Source of the DNA: JAJAZB01 sp964244295
GTDB taxonomy: Bacteria > Bacteroidota > Bacteroidia > Cytophagales > Spirosomataceae
Direction of reading: 5' to 3'
Length of the DNA stretch: 41,971 bases
Assembly (NCBI GenBank): GCA_964244295.1
Contig: CAXTIG010000052.1
Span: forward strand, 1-41,971
In this document: one piece after another, positions 9,244 to 17,692 of the stretch
Layout: every line of letters begins with the position of its first letter
Numbering within the stretch: the stretch's first letter is position 1
Made by a program: the position numbers and the translations under genes
Notes under the pieces: model-generated
Seen by the model: only the letters and a program-made list of their open reading frames with translations
Databases searched by the model: none
Told to the model about the DNA's origin: nothing

Positions 9244-12200
9244 TCAAAATGACACGTTCACCCCGACCAGAATCGTCCGGGTTTTGGGGTAGAAATTGTT
9301 GGAATCGATGCCCGGCGCAATCCCCCCCTGGTTGATTTCGGGGTCGATGCCTTTGTACCTGGTGATGACGAAGGCATTGTTGACGGAGGCGTAGAGCCGG
9401 AGCGTCTTCACGTACGCGCCCAGGTTTTTAAAGTTGTAGCCCAGCGTGGCGTTGTCCAGGCGTACGTAGCTGCCGTCTTCGATAAAGCGGCTGGAGTATT
9501 TGTAGGAGTTGACGTCGGTCGGCGATTCGTCGGCCACTTCCACCAGAATGTTGGTAAACTGCGCCGTGCTGGGCCGGAACAGGTCGGCGCGGGTCGCATT
9601 GAAAATTTTGTTACCGAAAACGCCCCTGAAAAACACGTTGAAGTAAAAATTGCCGTACTGCACCGTATTCGTCCAGCCAACCAGCAGCTTCGGTTGCGGG
9701 CTACCCAGGTACCGGTAATCGGTGCCGATGGCGGGGGTGGTGGTGAGGGTACCGTTGCGGCTCACGTACTGCGACACGCCTTTTTCGTTTTTACCGGCGT
9801 ATTCTAGCGAGAAGAATTGACCCAGGGGCATCCCGGCCTTTAAAATCTGGAGCGTGCTGCCGGTTTGTCCGCCGCCTTCGGGCTGCGTGATCCGCACGGA
9901 ATCGCCGCCTACAAACAAGGGGTTGGTTAAGCTGGTAATCTGGTTGTCGTTGTGAGCCAGGTTCAGGCCGGTGGTCCAGCTAAGCCGGGAAGTTCGTACG
10001 GGCGTGGCATTCAGGCTTAGTTCAATGCCCTTGTTTCTCATGCTGCCGCCATTGGCAATGATGCTGCCCACCGGCACCAACACCGGCGCAACGCGGTAGG
10101 AATAAATCATGCCAGTGGTCTTTTTGTCGTACCACTCGACGGTACCACTCAGCTTGCCTTTGAGGATGGTAAAATCGAGGCCGATGTTGGTGGTCGCCGT
10201 TTTTTCCCAGCGTAAATCGGGGTTGGCGGCCTGAGTCGGGCCGTAGGCCGCCGTTTGAATGCCGTTGTAGTAATACGTGCCCAGGCTACCCGAAATAAAG
10301 CGGGCCGTGTAGGCATTGAAACCCGACGAGTTGCCCGTGACGCCGTAGCTGGCCCGCAGTTTTAGATCGCTGAACAGGTTTTGCTTTTGCATGAACCCTT
10401 CCTGACTGATTCGCCAGGCCAGGCCAGCCGCCGGAAAATACCCCCACTGGTTGTTGGCACCAAACACCGAGCTTCCATCCCGACGAATCGATCCCTGCAC
10501 CAGGTACCGGTCTTTGTAATTGTAATTCAGGCGGGCAAAATCCGAAATCAGGCGCGTTTCCTGGTACACCCCGTCGGCGCCGAAATTGACGCGGTAGGAG
10601 GGTACGGCGTACGGATTACTGAGGGCGAAGTTGTTGTAGCCGATGTTATCGACGGGAAAGTTCGTGCTGGAAGTCTGGAAGCCATCGCCCGAAACGCTAC
10701 CCTGCCAAGAGTAGCCCAGCACGGCGTTGATGGCGTGGTCGCCGAATTCTTTGTTCCAGGTCAGAAACGTTTCCAGCACCTTGCGGGTCGTCTGGTAGGT
10801 GTTGCGCAGCGCCGACCCGTTCAGGCCGAAGTTGAGCAGGCCATGCACGGCGGGTGGATCGGGGTTGTTGTAAAAGTTGGCGCTGTTGTACTGGGTAAAA
10901 TAGCTGCCGTACGATTCGCCGTGCAGCCAGGTGGAATGCTGGTAGGACAAATTCAGGTCGTATACCAACCCAAAGGGTAGCTTTACCTGGGTGTTGAACG
11001 ACCCGACGAGGTTGTTGTACTTGGTGTTGTCCTGGCCGTTGGCTATGATGGCTACGGGGTTGAAATAGCCCGTGTTCTGAAAATTTTCAAAGTAACTGCC
11101 ATCGGGGTTGGTCACGGGCGACACCGGCAGATGGTTGATCATCTGTAGCAGCACGTTGTTGCGCAGGGGCGTGGTGTTGGCGTTGCTGTTGGAATTGGTC
11201 ACGTTCAAGCCAAACCGAATCCGGTCGTTGAGCGCGGATTGCTCCACGGCCAGGCGGGCAATGAGCCGGTGTAGCGAGCTTTCCTGCAAAATGCCTTGTT
11301 TCTCCAGGTAATTGATGCTGGCGTTATAGGTACTGTGCTCCGAGCCACCGCCCAGCGAGAGGTTGTGGTTGTGTGAAACGGCCGAACTCCGCTGCACGGC
11401 TTCCTGCCAGTTGGTGTTGGCCCCTTTGTCATCGTTCGGCGAAAAAGACTGGCCGTTTTTAGTCAGGAAGGCCCGTATTTGATCGGCATCCATCATGTCC
11501 AGTTTGCTGGACACCTTCTCGATTCCCGCGTAGCCGCTGTACGTCACCTGCATCTGGCCCCGCTTGCCGCGTTTCGTCGTGACCATGATCACGCCATTGG
11601 CAGCGCGGTTTCCGTAGATGGCGGTAGCGGCAGCGTCTTTCAGCACGTCGATCGAGGCAATGTCGTCGGGGGCGATGATCGAGATATCAGCGCCGGGCAC
11701 CCCATCGATGACGTAAAAAGGACCTTGTGAACTGTTGATCGTCGAGGCACCCCGCAGTACCACGGCAGCCGGCGCGTTGGGGTCGCCGTTGGCCGAAATA
11801 TTCAGGCCGGGCACTTTTCCCTGGAGCAATTGACCGACGTCGCTGATGGCACCCCGGTTGAGTTCTTCCGGCTTGATGGTGCTGATGGCGCTGGTGAGGT
11901 TTTTCCGCGACTGGGTGCCATACCCCACCACCACCACTTCGTTCAGCGATTTGGTATCGGGCTGTAGCGTGATGTCGAGCGTCGTGCGATTGCCCACCAC
12001 CACCTCCTGGCTAACGTACCCCACAAAACTGAATACGAGGATGGTTTCGGTAGTGGGAATGTTGAGCTGATACCGCCCTTCGGAGTCCGTGTTGGTCCCT
12101 CGGACTGCGCCCTTGATCACCACGTTGACTCCGGGCAACCCGGCATTGTTTTCGCCCGTCACCCGGCCGCTCACCCGGATGTCGACCACGGCGGCTGGAA

Positions 12201-12654
12201 GCGGGGTAAGGGCCGGTGCAGCAAGAACCGAGAGGCCCTCTTGGCCGGTGGGCGTCAGGCCCGCTTCCGGTTGGCTGCTACCCACCGGGGAGGGGCTTTC
12301 TTTCACCGGCGTTTTAATGACGTAGTAGGCCTGTTCGTTGAGTTTCCGGGCCGTCAGGCCGAAGGGCTTCAGCAGGGCCTGCAATTGCTTCTCTACGCCA
12401 CCCGAGCGGAGGCGGGCGTCGGCGGGAATGGTAATGCCCTGCACCGTGGTTTCTTCAAACAAAATACTGACCTGGTACCGGCGGCTCAGGGTCGTGAGTA
12501 CTTCCTTGAGTTTCTGACCTTCCGCCGGCTCCGTTTGCGTGAGGGCTGCTTTCCTCTGCGGGTGAGCCAGCGCGACCGATTGCGTAAAAGCCAGGGGCTG
12601 GTAAGCGAAATAGAGCAACACCAGCCCCGTTTTGAGTAGACGTAAGCACCGCAT
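9244..12654 (-). CDS. SusC/RagA TonB-dependent transducer with N-terminal STN domain
   Basis: A 1136-aa outer-membrane transporter with an extra signalling module. After a signal peptide (hydrophobic core LVLLYFAYQPLAF), residues about 45-115 form a secretin/TonB N-terminal (STN) domain (LKEVLTTLSRRYQVSILFEE ... YYVIKTPV). Next come the carboxypeptidase-regulatory-like domain (VSGRVTGENNAGLPGVNVV), the plug opening with LNEVVVVGYGTQSRKNLTSA and LKDAAATAIYGNRAANGV, and the barrel. In known FecA-type systems the STN domain contacts the periplasmic part of a FecR anti-sigma factor. That partner is encoded 3 bp upstream, and the sigma factor lies before it, so this transporter probably switches on its own operon when loaded. 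The following susD overlaps or nearly overlaps its stop. A low-complexity linker sits between the STN and regulatory domains. Confidence 0.93.
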   Translation of the reverse strand: MRCLRLLKTGLVLLYFAYQPLAFTQSVALAHPQRKAALTQTEPAEGQKLKEVLTTLSRRYQVSILFEETTVQGITIPADARLRSGGVEKQLQALLKPFGLTARKLNEQAYYVIKTPVKESPSPVGSSQPEAGLTPTGQEGLSVLAAPALTPLPAAVVDIRVSGRVTGENNAGLPGVNVVIKGAVRGTNTDSEGRYQLNIPTTETILVFSFVGYVSQEVVVGNRTTLDITLQPDTKSLNEVVVVGYGTQSRKNLTSAISTIKPEELNRGAISDVGQLLQGKVPGLNISANGDPNAPAAVVLRGASTINSSQGPFYVIDGVPGADISIIAPDDIASIDVLKDAAATAIYGNRAANGVIMVTTKRGKRGQMQVTYSGYAGIEKVSSKLDMMDADQIRAFLTKNGQSFSPNDDKGANTNWQEAVQRSSAVSHNHNLSLGGGSEHSTYNASINYLEKQGILQESSLHRLIARLAVEQSALNDRIRFGLNVTNSNSNANTTPLRNNVLLQMINHLPVSPVTNPDGSYFENFQNTGYFNPVAIIANGQDNTKYNNLVGSFNTQVKLPFGLVYDLNLSYQHSTWLHGESYGSYFTQYNSANFYNNPDPPAVHGLLNFGLNGSALRNTYQTTRKVLETFLTWNKEFGDHAINAVLGYSWQGSVSGDGFQTSSTNFPVDNIGYNNFALSNPYAVPSYRVNFGADGVYQETRLISDFARLNYNYKDRYLVQGSIRRDGSSVFGANNQWGYFPAAGLAWRISQEGFMQKQNLFSDLKLRASYGVTGNSSGFNAYTARFISGSLGTYYYNGIQTAAYGPTQAANPDLRWEKTATTNIGLDFTILKGKLSGTVEWYDKKTTGMIYSYRVAPVLVPVGSIIANGGSMRNKGIELSLNATPVRTSRLSWTTGLNLAHNDNQITSLTNPLFVGGDSVRITQPEGGGQTGSTLQILKAGMPLGQFFSLEYAGKNEKGVSQYVSRNGTLTTTPAIGTDYRYLGSPQPKLLVGWTNTVQYGNFYFNVFFRGVFGNKIFNATRADLFRPSTAQFTNILVEVADESPTDVNSYKYSSRFIEDGSYVRLDNATLGYNFKNLGAYVKTLRLYASVNNAFVITRYKGIDPEINQGGIAPGIDSNNFYPKTRTILVGVNVSF

Positions 12655-12657
12655 AAT

Positions 12658-13659
12658 TTATTGGTTTTTAGGCGTTCGGAGTAAGATTTGACGACGGGTT
12701 TTTACGACATCCAGGTGGAGCAGTTCGGTCAGAATTTGCAGTAAATCATCTGCTTTTTCTGCCTTGAAATTACCCGCGATGCGACGCTGGGCTAACGCCG
12801 TATCCGCCACGACGACCTTCACGCCGAAGCGCTCCTGAATTTGCCTGGCAATCTCCGCGAGCGACGTGTTGTCGAAGTAAAACCAGTGCTCTTTCCAGGC
12901 GAGGTAGGGGCGGGCGGGTGCCGCCTGCACGAGTTGGTACCGGCCTGAATTGGCCACCGTCACCACGTTGCCGGGCTTCATATAAAGCTGTTGGCCTTGA
13001 GGTAGTTGAAGCTTCACCTTCCCTTTGTTGAGGAACACCCGCTTCCCCCGCTCGCGGGCGTACACCACGAACTCCGTGCCGAGCACTTCGATCTGGAAGT
13101 TGCCGGGCGTTCGTACCACAAACCGTTGATGGTTGGCCGTGTGCGTCACGTTGAACTCTCCTTCGCCCTCCAGAAATACCTCCCGCGCGGCGTTGCCGAA
13201 CCCGAACCGGGGTACCCGCAGCCGGGAGTTGGCGTTGAGCGTTACGGACGTGCCATCGGATAGCTGGTAGGTGGCCGTTTGGCCGTAGGGCGTCTGGTAG
13301 GTTTTTTCCAGCAAATGCGAACGAAACAGAAACGCGCCCAGCAGGCTCACCATCACCACCGATGCGGCGATGCCCCACCCTACCCAACCGCGCGTCCAAA
13401 GTCGTCGGGAATGCCTGACCGGATTGGATTTCAGTTGGTTGGGTTGGGTATTCTGTAAAATGAGTTGGAACGAATCGAGTGCTTTTTCGGTGTCGGTCGA
13501 AAACTGCGGACGCTGACTCTCCCATTCATCCAGGTACTGGTGAAAGGTTTCCTGATTCGCGTCGTCGGCGAGCCAGGCTTCGATGTATTTTCGTTGAATG
13601 GCCGTGGCTTTTCCATCGAAAAAATCAAAGACGATCGTTTTCATAAGCGACGATTTCAT
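12658..13659 (-). CDS. FecR-family anti-sigma factor
   Basis: A 333-aa single-pass inner-membrane regulator. Residues 1-75 form the cytoplasmic, sigma-binding part (IEAWLADDANQETFHQYLDEW). A transmembrane helix covers about 93-112 (WGIAASVVMVSLLGAFLF). The periplasmic FecR domain follows (YQTPYGQTATYQLSDGTSV, ANSRLRVPRFG, VFLEGEGEFNVTH). A C-terminal DUF4974-type domain at about 262-330 (SLAEIARQIQERFGVKVVV ... ADDLLQILTELL) would receive the signal from the transporter STN domain. It lies 21 bp after the sigma gene and 3 bp before susC. An alternative ATG five codons later (13644) is equally plausible as the start. The target sigma factor is almost certainly the upstream neighbour. Confidence 0.92.
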   Translation of the reverse strand: MKSSLMKTIVFDFFDGKATAIQRKYIEAWLADDANQETFHQYLDEWESQRPQFSTDTEKALDSFQLILQNTQPNQLKSNPVRHSRRLWTRGWVGWGIAASVVMVSLLGAFLFRSHLLEKTYQTPYGQTATYQLSDGTSVTLNANSRLRVPRFGFGNAAREVFLEGEGEFNVTHTANHQRFVVRTPGNFQIEVLGTEFVVYARERGKRVFLNKGKVKLQLPQGQQLYMKPGNVVTVANSGRYQLVQAAPARPYLAWKEHWFYFDNTSLAEIARQIQERFGVKVVVADTALAQRRIAGNFKAEKADDLLQILTELLHLDVVKTRRQILLRTPKNQ

Positions 13660-13680
13660 GGCTGGTTCATGGGCCGTTGG

Positions 13681-14364
13681 TTAGGCCAGTTGGACACGCA
13701 GGGCGGCACACACGCTGATGAGGAGCGCCACAAACCACTCCGCTTTTAGTTCCTGCCGAAGCTTGCTGAGCGCCCGAATGAGTAGTTTTTCCACGGCGCT
13801 ACCACTGATCTGCATTTCTTGCGCGATTTCGGCGTATTTCTTGCCCTCGATTCGACTCAGCAGAAAGGCCCGCTGGCACTGGGGCGGCAGGCTCTGCACC
13901 ACCGACTCGATTTTTTGGTGGAGTTCGGTGTAGTGCAAGACCTGATCGGGCTGCAACGAAGCCGGATTTAGTTGCTCGTTGGCCGATTCCAACGAATCGG
14001 AAGGGTGAAGCTCCCAACGCAAGTAATTGTAAGCCCGGTGACGAACCGCTTTGTAGAGGTAGGCGCGGTACGAGGTGGTGATGTGCTCAAACGTGCGTTC
14101 CTGCCAGAAAACGGCGAAAACTTCGGCGACTAAGTCCTCCGCGACTTCTCTGGCGTAAACAAAACGAACCGCGTGATTAACCAGGTTGGCGTAATACCGC
14201 CTGAACAACAAGGCACAGCCCTTCCGAGCATCTTGCGCAAACAACTGCCGAAAGAGAAGTTCGTCATCGGTCACCTTGGTTGTGAATTCAGGAGGGGGAT
14301 TCACGAACGAAGAAGGCCTACCGTCTGCTTTTTGTGGGTCGTTCGTAAACGGTATCGGCTGCAT
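13681..14364 (-). CDS. ECF RNA polymerase sigma-70 factor
   Basis: A 227-aa extracytoplasmic-function sigma factor of the Bacteroidota FecI-like type. Region 2 lies at about residues 40-105 (ALLFRRYYANLVNHAVRFV, AEDLVAEVFAVFWQER). Region 4 lies at about 145-205 (LPPQCQRAFLLSRIEGKKYA, EIAQEMQISGSAVEKLLIRA). It is the first gene of an operon with fecR, the STN-bearing susC and susD. Such sigma factors are held at the membrane by FecR and released when the transporter binds substrate, which gives self-regulated expression. Its N-terminal ~35 residues are Pro-rich and not conserved-looking, so an internal start cannot be excluded. The C-terminus is unusually hydrophobic (WFVALLISVCAAL), a feature seen in some members of this group. 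Confidence 0.93.
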   Translation of the reverse strand: MQPIPFTNDPQKADGRPSSFVNPPPEFTTKVTDDELLFRQLFAQDARKGCALLFRRYYANLVNHAVRFVYAREVAEDLVAEVFAVFWQERTFEHITTSYRAYLYKAVRHRAYNYLRWELHPSDSLESANEQLNPASLQPDQVLHYTELHQKIESVVQSLPPQCQRAFLLSRIEGKKYAEIAQEMQISGSAVEKLLIRALSKLRQELKAEWFVALLISVCAALRVQLA

Positions 14365-14483
14365 ACAAACTAGTCTGGGTTAGGCACCTTGGATAGTACA
14401 CAGACAAGTTTGCATTCAACTACCTCACATGGACAAAAAAATATTTTTTAAATATAAATCCGCTGTTGCTAATCCTGCCTCTG

Positions 14484-14529
14484 TGAACGAGTCGGGCCAC
14501 GTTTTTGGAAACGTGGCCCGACTCGTTCA
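14484..14529 (-). terminator. Perfect 21-bp hairpin overlapping the glgE stop codon
   Basis: Positions 14484-14504 and 14509-14529 are perfect reverse complements over 21 bp, closed by a 4-nt loop (TTGG). The right arm contains the stop codon of glgE (14527-14529). The core is GC-rich (GTCGGGCCAC). There is no immediate T-run after it on the minus strand, so it may stop transcription, protect the 3' end, or be a repeat copy. It also separates glgE from the start of the sigma-fecR operon. Confidence 0.65.
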
Positions 14530-16494
14530 GCGGTACAAATCTTCCACCCGAAACAGGTGCATCGGCAGCACGTTGGGGTCGAGGGCAATGTAGTTGCTTT
14601 CTTCCCGCCAGACGAAACTCGCCCCCGTGAGCAGGTCGCGGACGATGAATTCTTCGCCGGAGTTTTTGCCAAGCAAGTGGAGCGGTACCCGCAACCAGCC
14701 GGTTTGGGTAAAGTACGGGTCGAGGTTGACCACGCAGAGGATGCGGCTGCCGTTGGGATGGGTTTTCAGGTAAGCCAAAAGCTGGTCGTTGCCGATGTCG
14801 CAGAACGTCAGGTTGTTGGTGTGCTGGAGGGCGGTGTTTTCGCGCCGGGCCGCGTTGATGAGGCCCAGCACGTAGGTGAGTTTGTTGGTCCGGTGCCAAT
14901 CCCAGTGCCGGATTTCGTATTTCTCCGAGTTAAAATATTCTTCTTTTCCGGGAAACGCCGTGTGCTCCAGGTATTCGTACACCGGCCCGAACACGCCGTA
15001 GTTGCTGCTCAGCGTGGCGGCCAGAAACACCCGCTGTAGGTACAGCGCCTCTGAGCCGCTTTGCATCGGTCGGGTGAGGATGTCGTGGGTGTTGGGCCAG
15101 AAATTGGGGCGGAAATAATACCGCATTTCCCCCTGCGTCATTTCGCTGAGGTACTGTGTGAGTTCCCATTTCGAGTTGCGCCAGGCGAAGTAGGTGTACG
15201 ACTGCGTAAAGCCGCCCTTCGCCAGTTGCTGCATCACCTTCGGGCGGGTGAAGGCTTCCGACAAAAACAGCAAATCCGGGTACTGCGCTTTGGTTTCGGC
15301 AATCACCCACTCCCAGAATCCGAAGGCTTTCGTGTGGGGGTTGTCCACCCGGATGATGCGCACGCCCCAGTCGGCCCAGAGCAGGATGATGCGTTTGAGT
15401 TCTTGCCAAAGGTTCTGCCAATCCTCGGTTTCAAAGTTGACCGGGTAAATGTCCTGGTATTTTTTGGGCGGATTTTCGGCGTACTGAATCGTGCCGTCGG
15501 GGCGGATTTTAAACCAATCCGGGTGCTCTTTCACCCAGGGGTGGTCTGGCGAACACTGGATGGCCAGGTCCATCGCCAGTTCCATCCCGTGGGTTTTGCA
15601 GGCTTCCACCAATTCCTTGAATTCTGCGAGGGTGCCGAGTTCGGGCAAAATCGCGTCATGCCCGCCCAGTTCGGAGCCGATCGCGTAGGGCACGCCGGGT
15701 TCGCCGGGCTGCGCGCTGGTCGAGTTGTTTTTTCCCTTACGAAAGGCCGTGCCGATGGGGTGAATGGGCGGAATGTACAACACGTCGAAGCCCAGGCTCG
15801 CCAGTCGGGGCAGCAGCGCCTGCGTAGTTTTGAAGGTGCCGTGCTGACCCGGTTCGGGGTGCGTCGAGCGGGGGAAGAGCGAGTACCAGGCCCCGAACCG
15901 GGCTTTTTCGCGGTCTACGTACACCCGCAGTTCGGGGGCGTAGCGGGTGACGTGGTGGCGCAACGGGTAGCGGGCAATCCAGGCTTTCACGTCCGGCCCC
16001 ATCGCGAGTTGGAGGGCCTGCTCGTACTGAGCCGGGTTGCGGAAGAGCGCGGCAGCGGCGGTCAGGGCGCGGGAATCGTCGGGATTTGCCAGAACGGCCA
16101 TTTCATCGAAAAACAAAGCACCCGTCAGCAACTCCAGGTGGACGGTCTGCCCGTCGCGGATTTTCACCGTCGTTTCGTGCTGCCAGGTGAGGGGGTGATC
16201 CACCCAGGCTTCGAGGGTGTAGTGGTAAAATTCCTCGGTTTCGATGGGAAAGGCCGCGCCGTAGCGGTCGTTTGGGAGCGGGTTCATCGACACCTCCCGC
16301 CATTCGTTGGCGGTGTCGGGGCGGTAGAGCAGCCGGGCGGAAAGGTGGTCGTGACCATCGGCGAGGATGTCGGCTTCGACTTGGATCACGTCGCCGACGG
16401 TGGCTTTGATGGGAAAGCGGCCACCGTCGAGTTCGGGACTGACGCGTTCGATGATGCAGCGGGATTGGCCGGTGGTTTTGGGGGGGAAGGGCAT
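14527..16494 (-). CDS. glgE: Alpha-1,4-glucan:maltose-1-phosphate maltosyltransferase
   Basis: A 655-aa cytosolic GH13-family enzyme that transfers maltosyl units from maltose-1-phosphate to a growing alpha-1,4-glucan. An N-terminal beta-sandwich domain (residues 1-125) is followed by a helical insert and the (beta/alpha)8 barrel. Diagnostic GlgE sequences are YIPPIHPIGTAFRKGKNN (240-257), the nucleophile Asp384 in GVRIIRVDNPHTKAFGFWEW, and the acid/base Glu413 in LLFLSEAFTRPKVM. These match Asp394 and Glu423 known from Streptomyces GlgE with a constant offset. Length is normal for the family. In other bacteria glgE sits with treS, a maltokinase (mak/pep2) and glgB; none of these is in this window, so substrate supply must come from elsewhere. 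It is read alone, flanked by hairpins on both sides. Confidence 0.95.
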   Translation of the reverse strand: MPFPPKTTGQSRCIIERVSPELDGGRFPIKATVGDVIQVEADILADGHDHLSARLLYRPDTANEWREVSMNPLPNDRYGAAFPIETEEFYHYTLEAWVDHPLTWQHETTVKIRDGQTVHLELLTGALFFDEMAVLANPDDSRALTAAAALFRNPAQYEQALQLAMGPDVKAWIARYPLRHHVTRYAPELRVYVDREKARFGAWYSLFPRSTHPEPGQHGTFKTTQALLPRLASLGFDVLYIPPIHPIGTAFRKGKNNSTSAQPGEPGVPYAIGSELGGHDAILPELGTLAEFKELVEACKTHGMELAMDLAIQCSPDHPWVKEHPDWFKIRPDGTIQYAENPPKKYQDIYPVNFETEDWQNLWQELKRIILLWADWGVRIIRVDNPHTKAFGFWEWVIAETKAQYPDLLFLSEAFTRPKVMQQLAKGGFTQSYTYFAWRNSKWELTQYLSEMTQGEMRYYFRPNFWPNTHDILTRPMQSGSEALYLQRVFLAATLSSNYGVFGPVYEYLEHTAFPGKEEYFNSEKYEIRHWDWHRTNKLTYVLGLINAARRENTALQHTNNLTFCDIGNDQLLAYLKTHPNGSRILCVVNLDPYFTQTGWLRVPLHLLGKNSGEEFIVRDLLTGASFVWREESNYIALDPNVLPMHLFRVEDLYR

Positions 16495-16574
16495 GGGGTT
16501 GGGAGAATCGTCGTGCTTTCAACCCTCAAACTTTGGCAAAGTTTTTAAAAAGGCAATGGAATGAAGAGGGGTTT

Positions 16575-16698
16575 GGCAGTGCGGGGAGCGGCCGGGCTAC
16601 GCTGGCGGGGCCGTTTCCCGCACTGGCTCTTCGCGGAGTTGGCTACCGACCGGGCCGTTTCCAGCCGCTCTACGCACTATCTTTTCACGGCTGGAAAC
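16575..16698. repeat. Two successive inverted repeats upstream of glgE
   Basis: Positions 16575-16593 and 16609-16627 pair over 19 bp with three mismatches (GC-rich, AGTGCGGG core). Then 16657-16667 (GTTTCCAGCCG) and 16688-16698 pair perfectly over 11 bp. With the terminator at 16703-16750 this makes three consecutive hairpins in the 268-bp gap between the DUF2382 gene and glgE. The motif GGGCCGTTTCC occurs at 16653-16662 and nearly so at 16609-16618, which suggests related repeat units rather than a regulated RNA. Confidence 0.45.
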
Positions 16699-16702
16699 TG
16701 AT

Positions 16703-16750
16703 GGCTAAAAAAAGGCAGCACTCCGCCGGAAGTGCTGCCTTTTTTTAGCC
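16703..16750 (-). terminator. Intrinsic terminator of the DUF2382 gene
   Basis: Arms 16703-16722 and 16731-16750 are perfectly complementary over 20 bp with an 8-nt loop. The GC-rich part is GGCAGCACT/AGTGCTGCC, followed by seven A/T pairs, so on the minus strand the hairpin ends in a run of seven T. It lies 13 bp beyond the stop of the DUF2382 gene at 16763 and is symmetric enough to act on either strand. Confidence 0.85.
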
Positions 16751-16762
16751 GGATCGATTTAG

Positions 16763-17632
16763 TTAGAACGAATCTGACCGCCGTCTCATCGCCTCGGCAT
16801 CGGCGTCGAGGTCCGTGCGATCGGTCAGGTTTTCCACTTCTACTTCCGTATTCCGAACCGTGTCGCGGATGGTTTCGGTGCGTTCCTCGACTTCCTTGCC
16901 GAGCGACACTTCTTCCACCACGCGGGCTTCCTTCGCCACGACGGGCACCTCGGCGTGTTCCACCAGTTCAATTTGTCCTTCCTTGAAATTGGTAAAATCG
17001 GCCTCCGTAGCGGGGCGGTCCACCGGGTTGCGTTGCACGGTCACGCGCTCGTGGCGCAGGCGGACGCTTTCTTCCACCGGACGTTCCACGATGCGACTGC
17101 GCAAACGGGCACCGCCGGTTTCCACCATGCGCTTGCCTACCTGGAGGTTTTCCTCGATCACCTGCGCGGTAGTGCCGGTGTCATCGGTTCTGAAATCACG
17201 GGTCTGCTCCGTAAGGGGCAGCGAACCCATCGTGCCTGTGGTGCCCATATCGGCGGCACCCGAATACCCATACTCAGCGGCGCGTTCGTCCACGTCCACG
17301 GCGCCAGCCTCATCGAGGATGTCGGCGGCGCGTTCGGCTTCGTCTTCCGTCTGGGCGTGTACCGTCACAACCGAACCTCTGTTGGCCACAGTGGCGTACT
17401 TACGGGTGGTGTCGTCGTCATCGGAGCCAAAGAGCGAACGGAAAAATTTGCCAATGCCGCTTTCGTTGTCGTCACCGTCGCGACGCGCAGCAGTGTCCGA
17501 TGCGTCAGTCTCCGTGGCGGCACGGGTAGAAAGGTCGATGTCGTCGCGGGAGAAGCCCTCGCTCGCGAGTTGGTCTACGGCGTCCTGCGCCTCGTTGGCG
17601 TTGTCGAAAACGCCGATCACGGTTTGTGCCAT
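16763..17632 (-). CDS. General-stress-type protein with C-terminal DUF2382 (YsnF/AvaK) domain
   Basis: A 289-aa, highly charged, probably cytoplasmic protein. The N-terminal region (MAQTVIGVFDNANEAQDAVD..., residues 1-35, then TVANRGSVVTVHAQTEDEAE around 82-105) resembles the general stress protein 17M/YflT fold, which recalls a ferredoxin-like domain. The C-terminal part (about 155-275) is a DUF2382 domain with paired strands such as VIEENLQVGKRMVETGGARL and EVPVVAKEARVVEEVSLGKE. The biochemical role of DUF2382 is not established; family members are often stress-induced. A second DUF2382 protein is encoded directly upstream on the same strand 60 bp away, so the two may be co-expressed. A strong terminator follows. 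The middle is rich in Asp/Glu/Ala and probably disordered. Confidence 0.85.
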   Translation of the reverse strand: MAQTVIGVFDNANEAQDAVDQLASEGFSRDDIDLSTRAATETDASDTAARRDGDDNESGIGKFFRSLFGSDDDDTTRKYATVANRGSVVTVHAQTEDEAERAADILDEAGAVDVDERAAEYGYSGAADMGTTGTMGSLPLTEQTRDFRTDDTGTTAQVIEENLQVGKRMVETGGARLRSRIVERPVEESVRLRHERVTVQRNPVDRPATEADFTNFKEGQIELVEHAEVPVVAKEARVVEEVSLGKEVEERTETIRDTVRNTEVEVENLTDRTDLDADAEAMRRRSDSF

Positions 17633-17692
17633 GGGTTTGGTTACTTTAGTTGATGAAGAAAAAATAAAGGGTTAAAAAAGCAAAAAATAGAA

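Noticed and set aside
15061..16548. 495-codon plus-strand open frame opposite glgE
   Set aside because: Antisense of a strongly supported GlgE with catalytic residues in place; the frame shows no motif.
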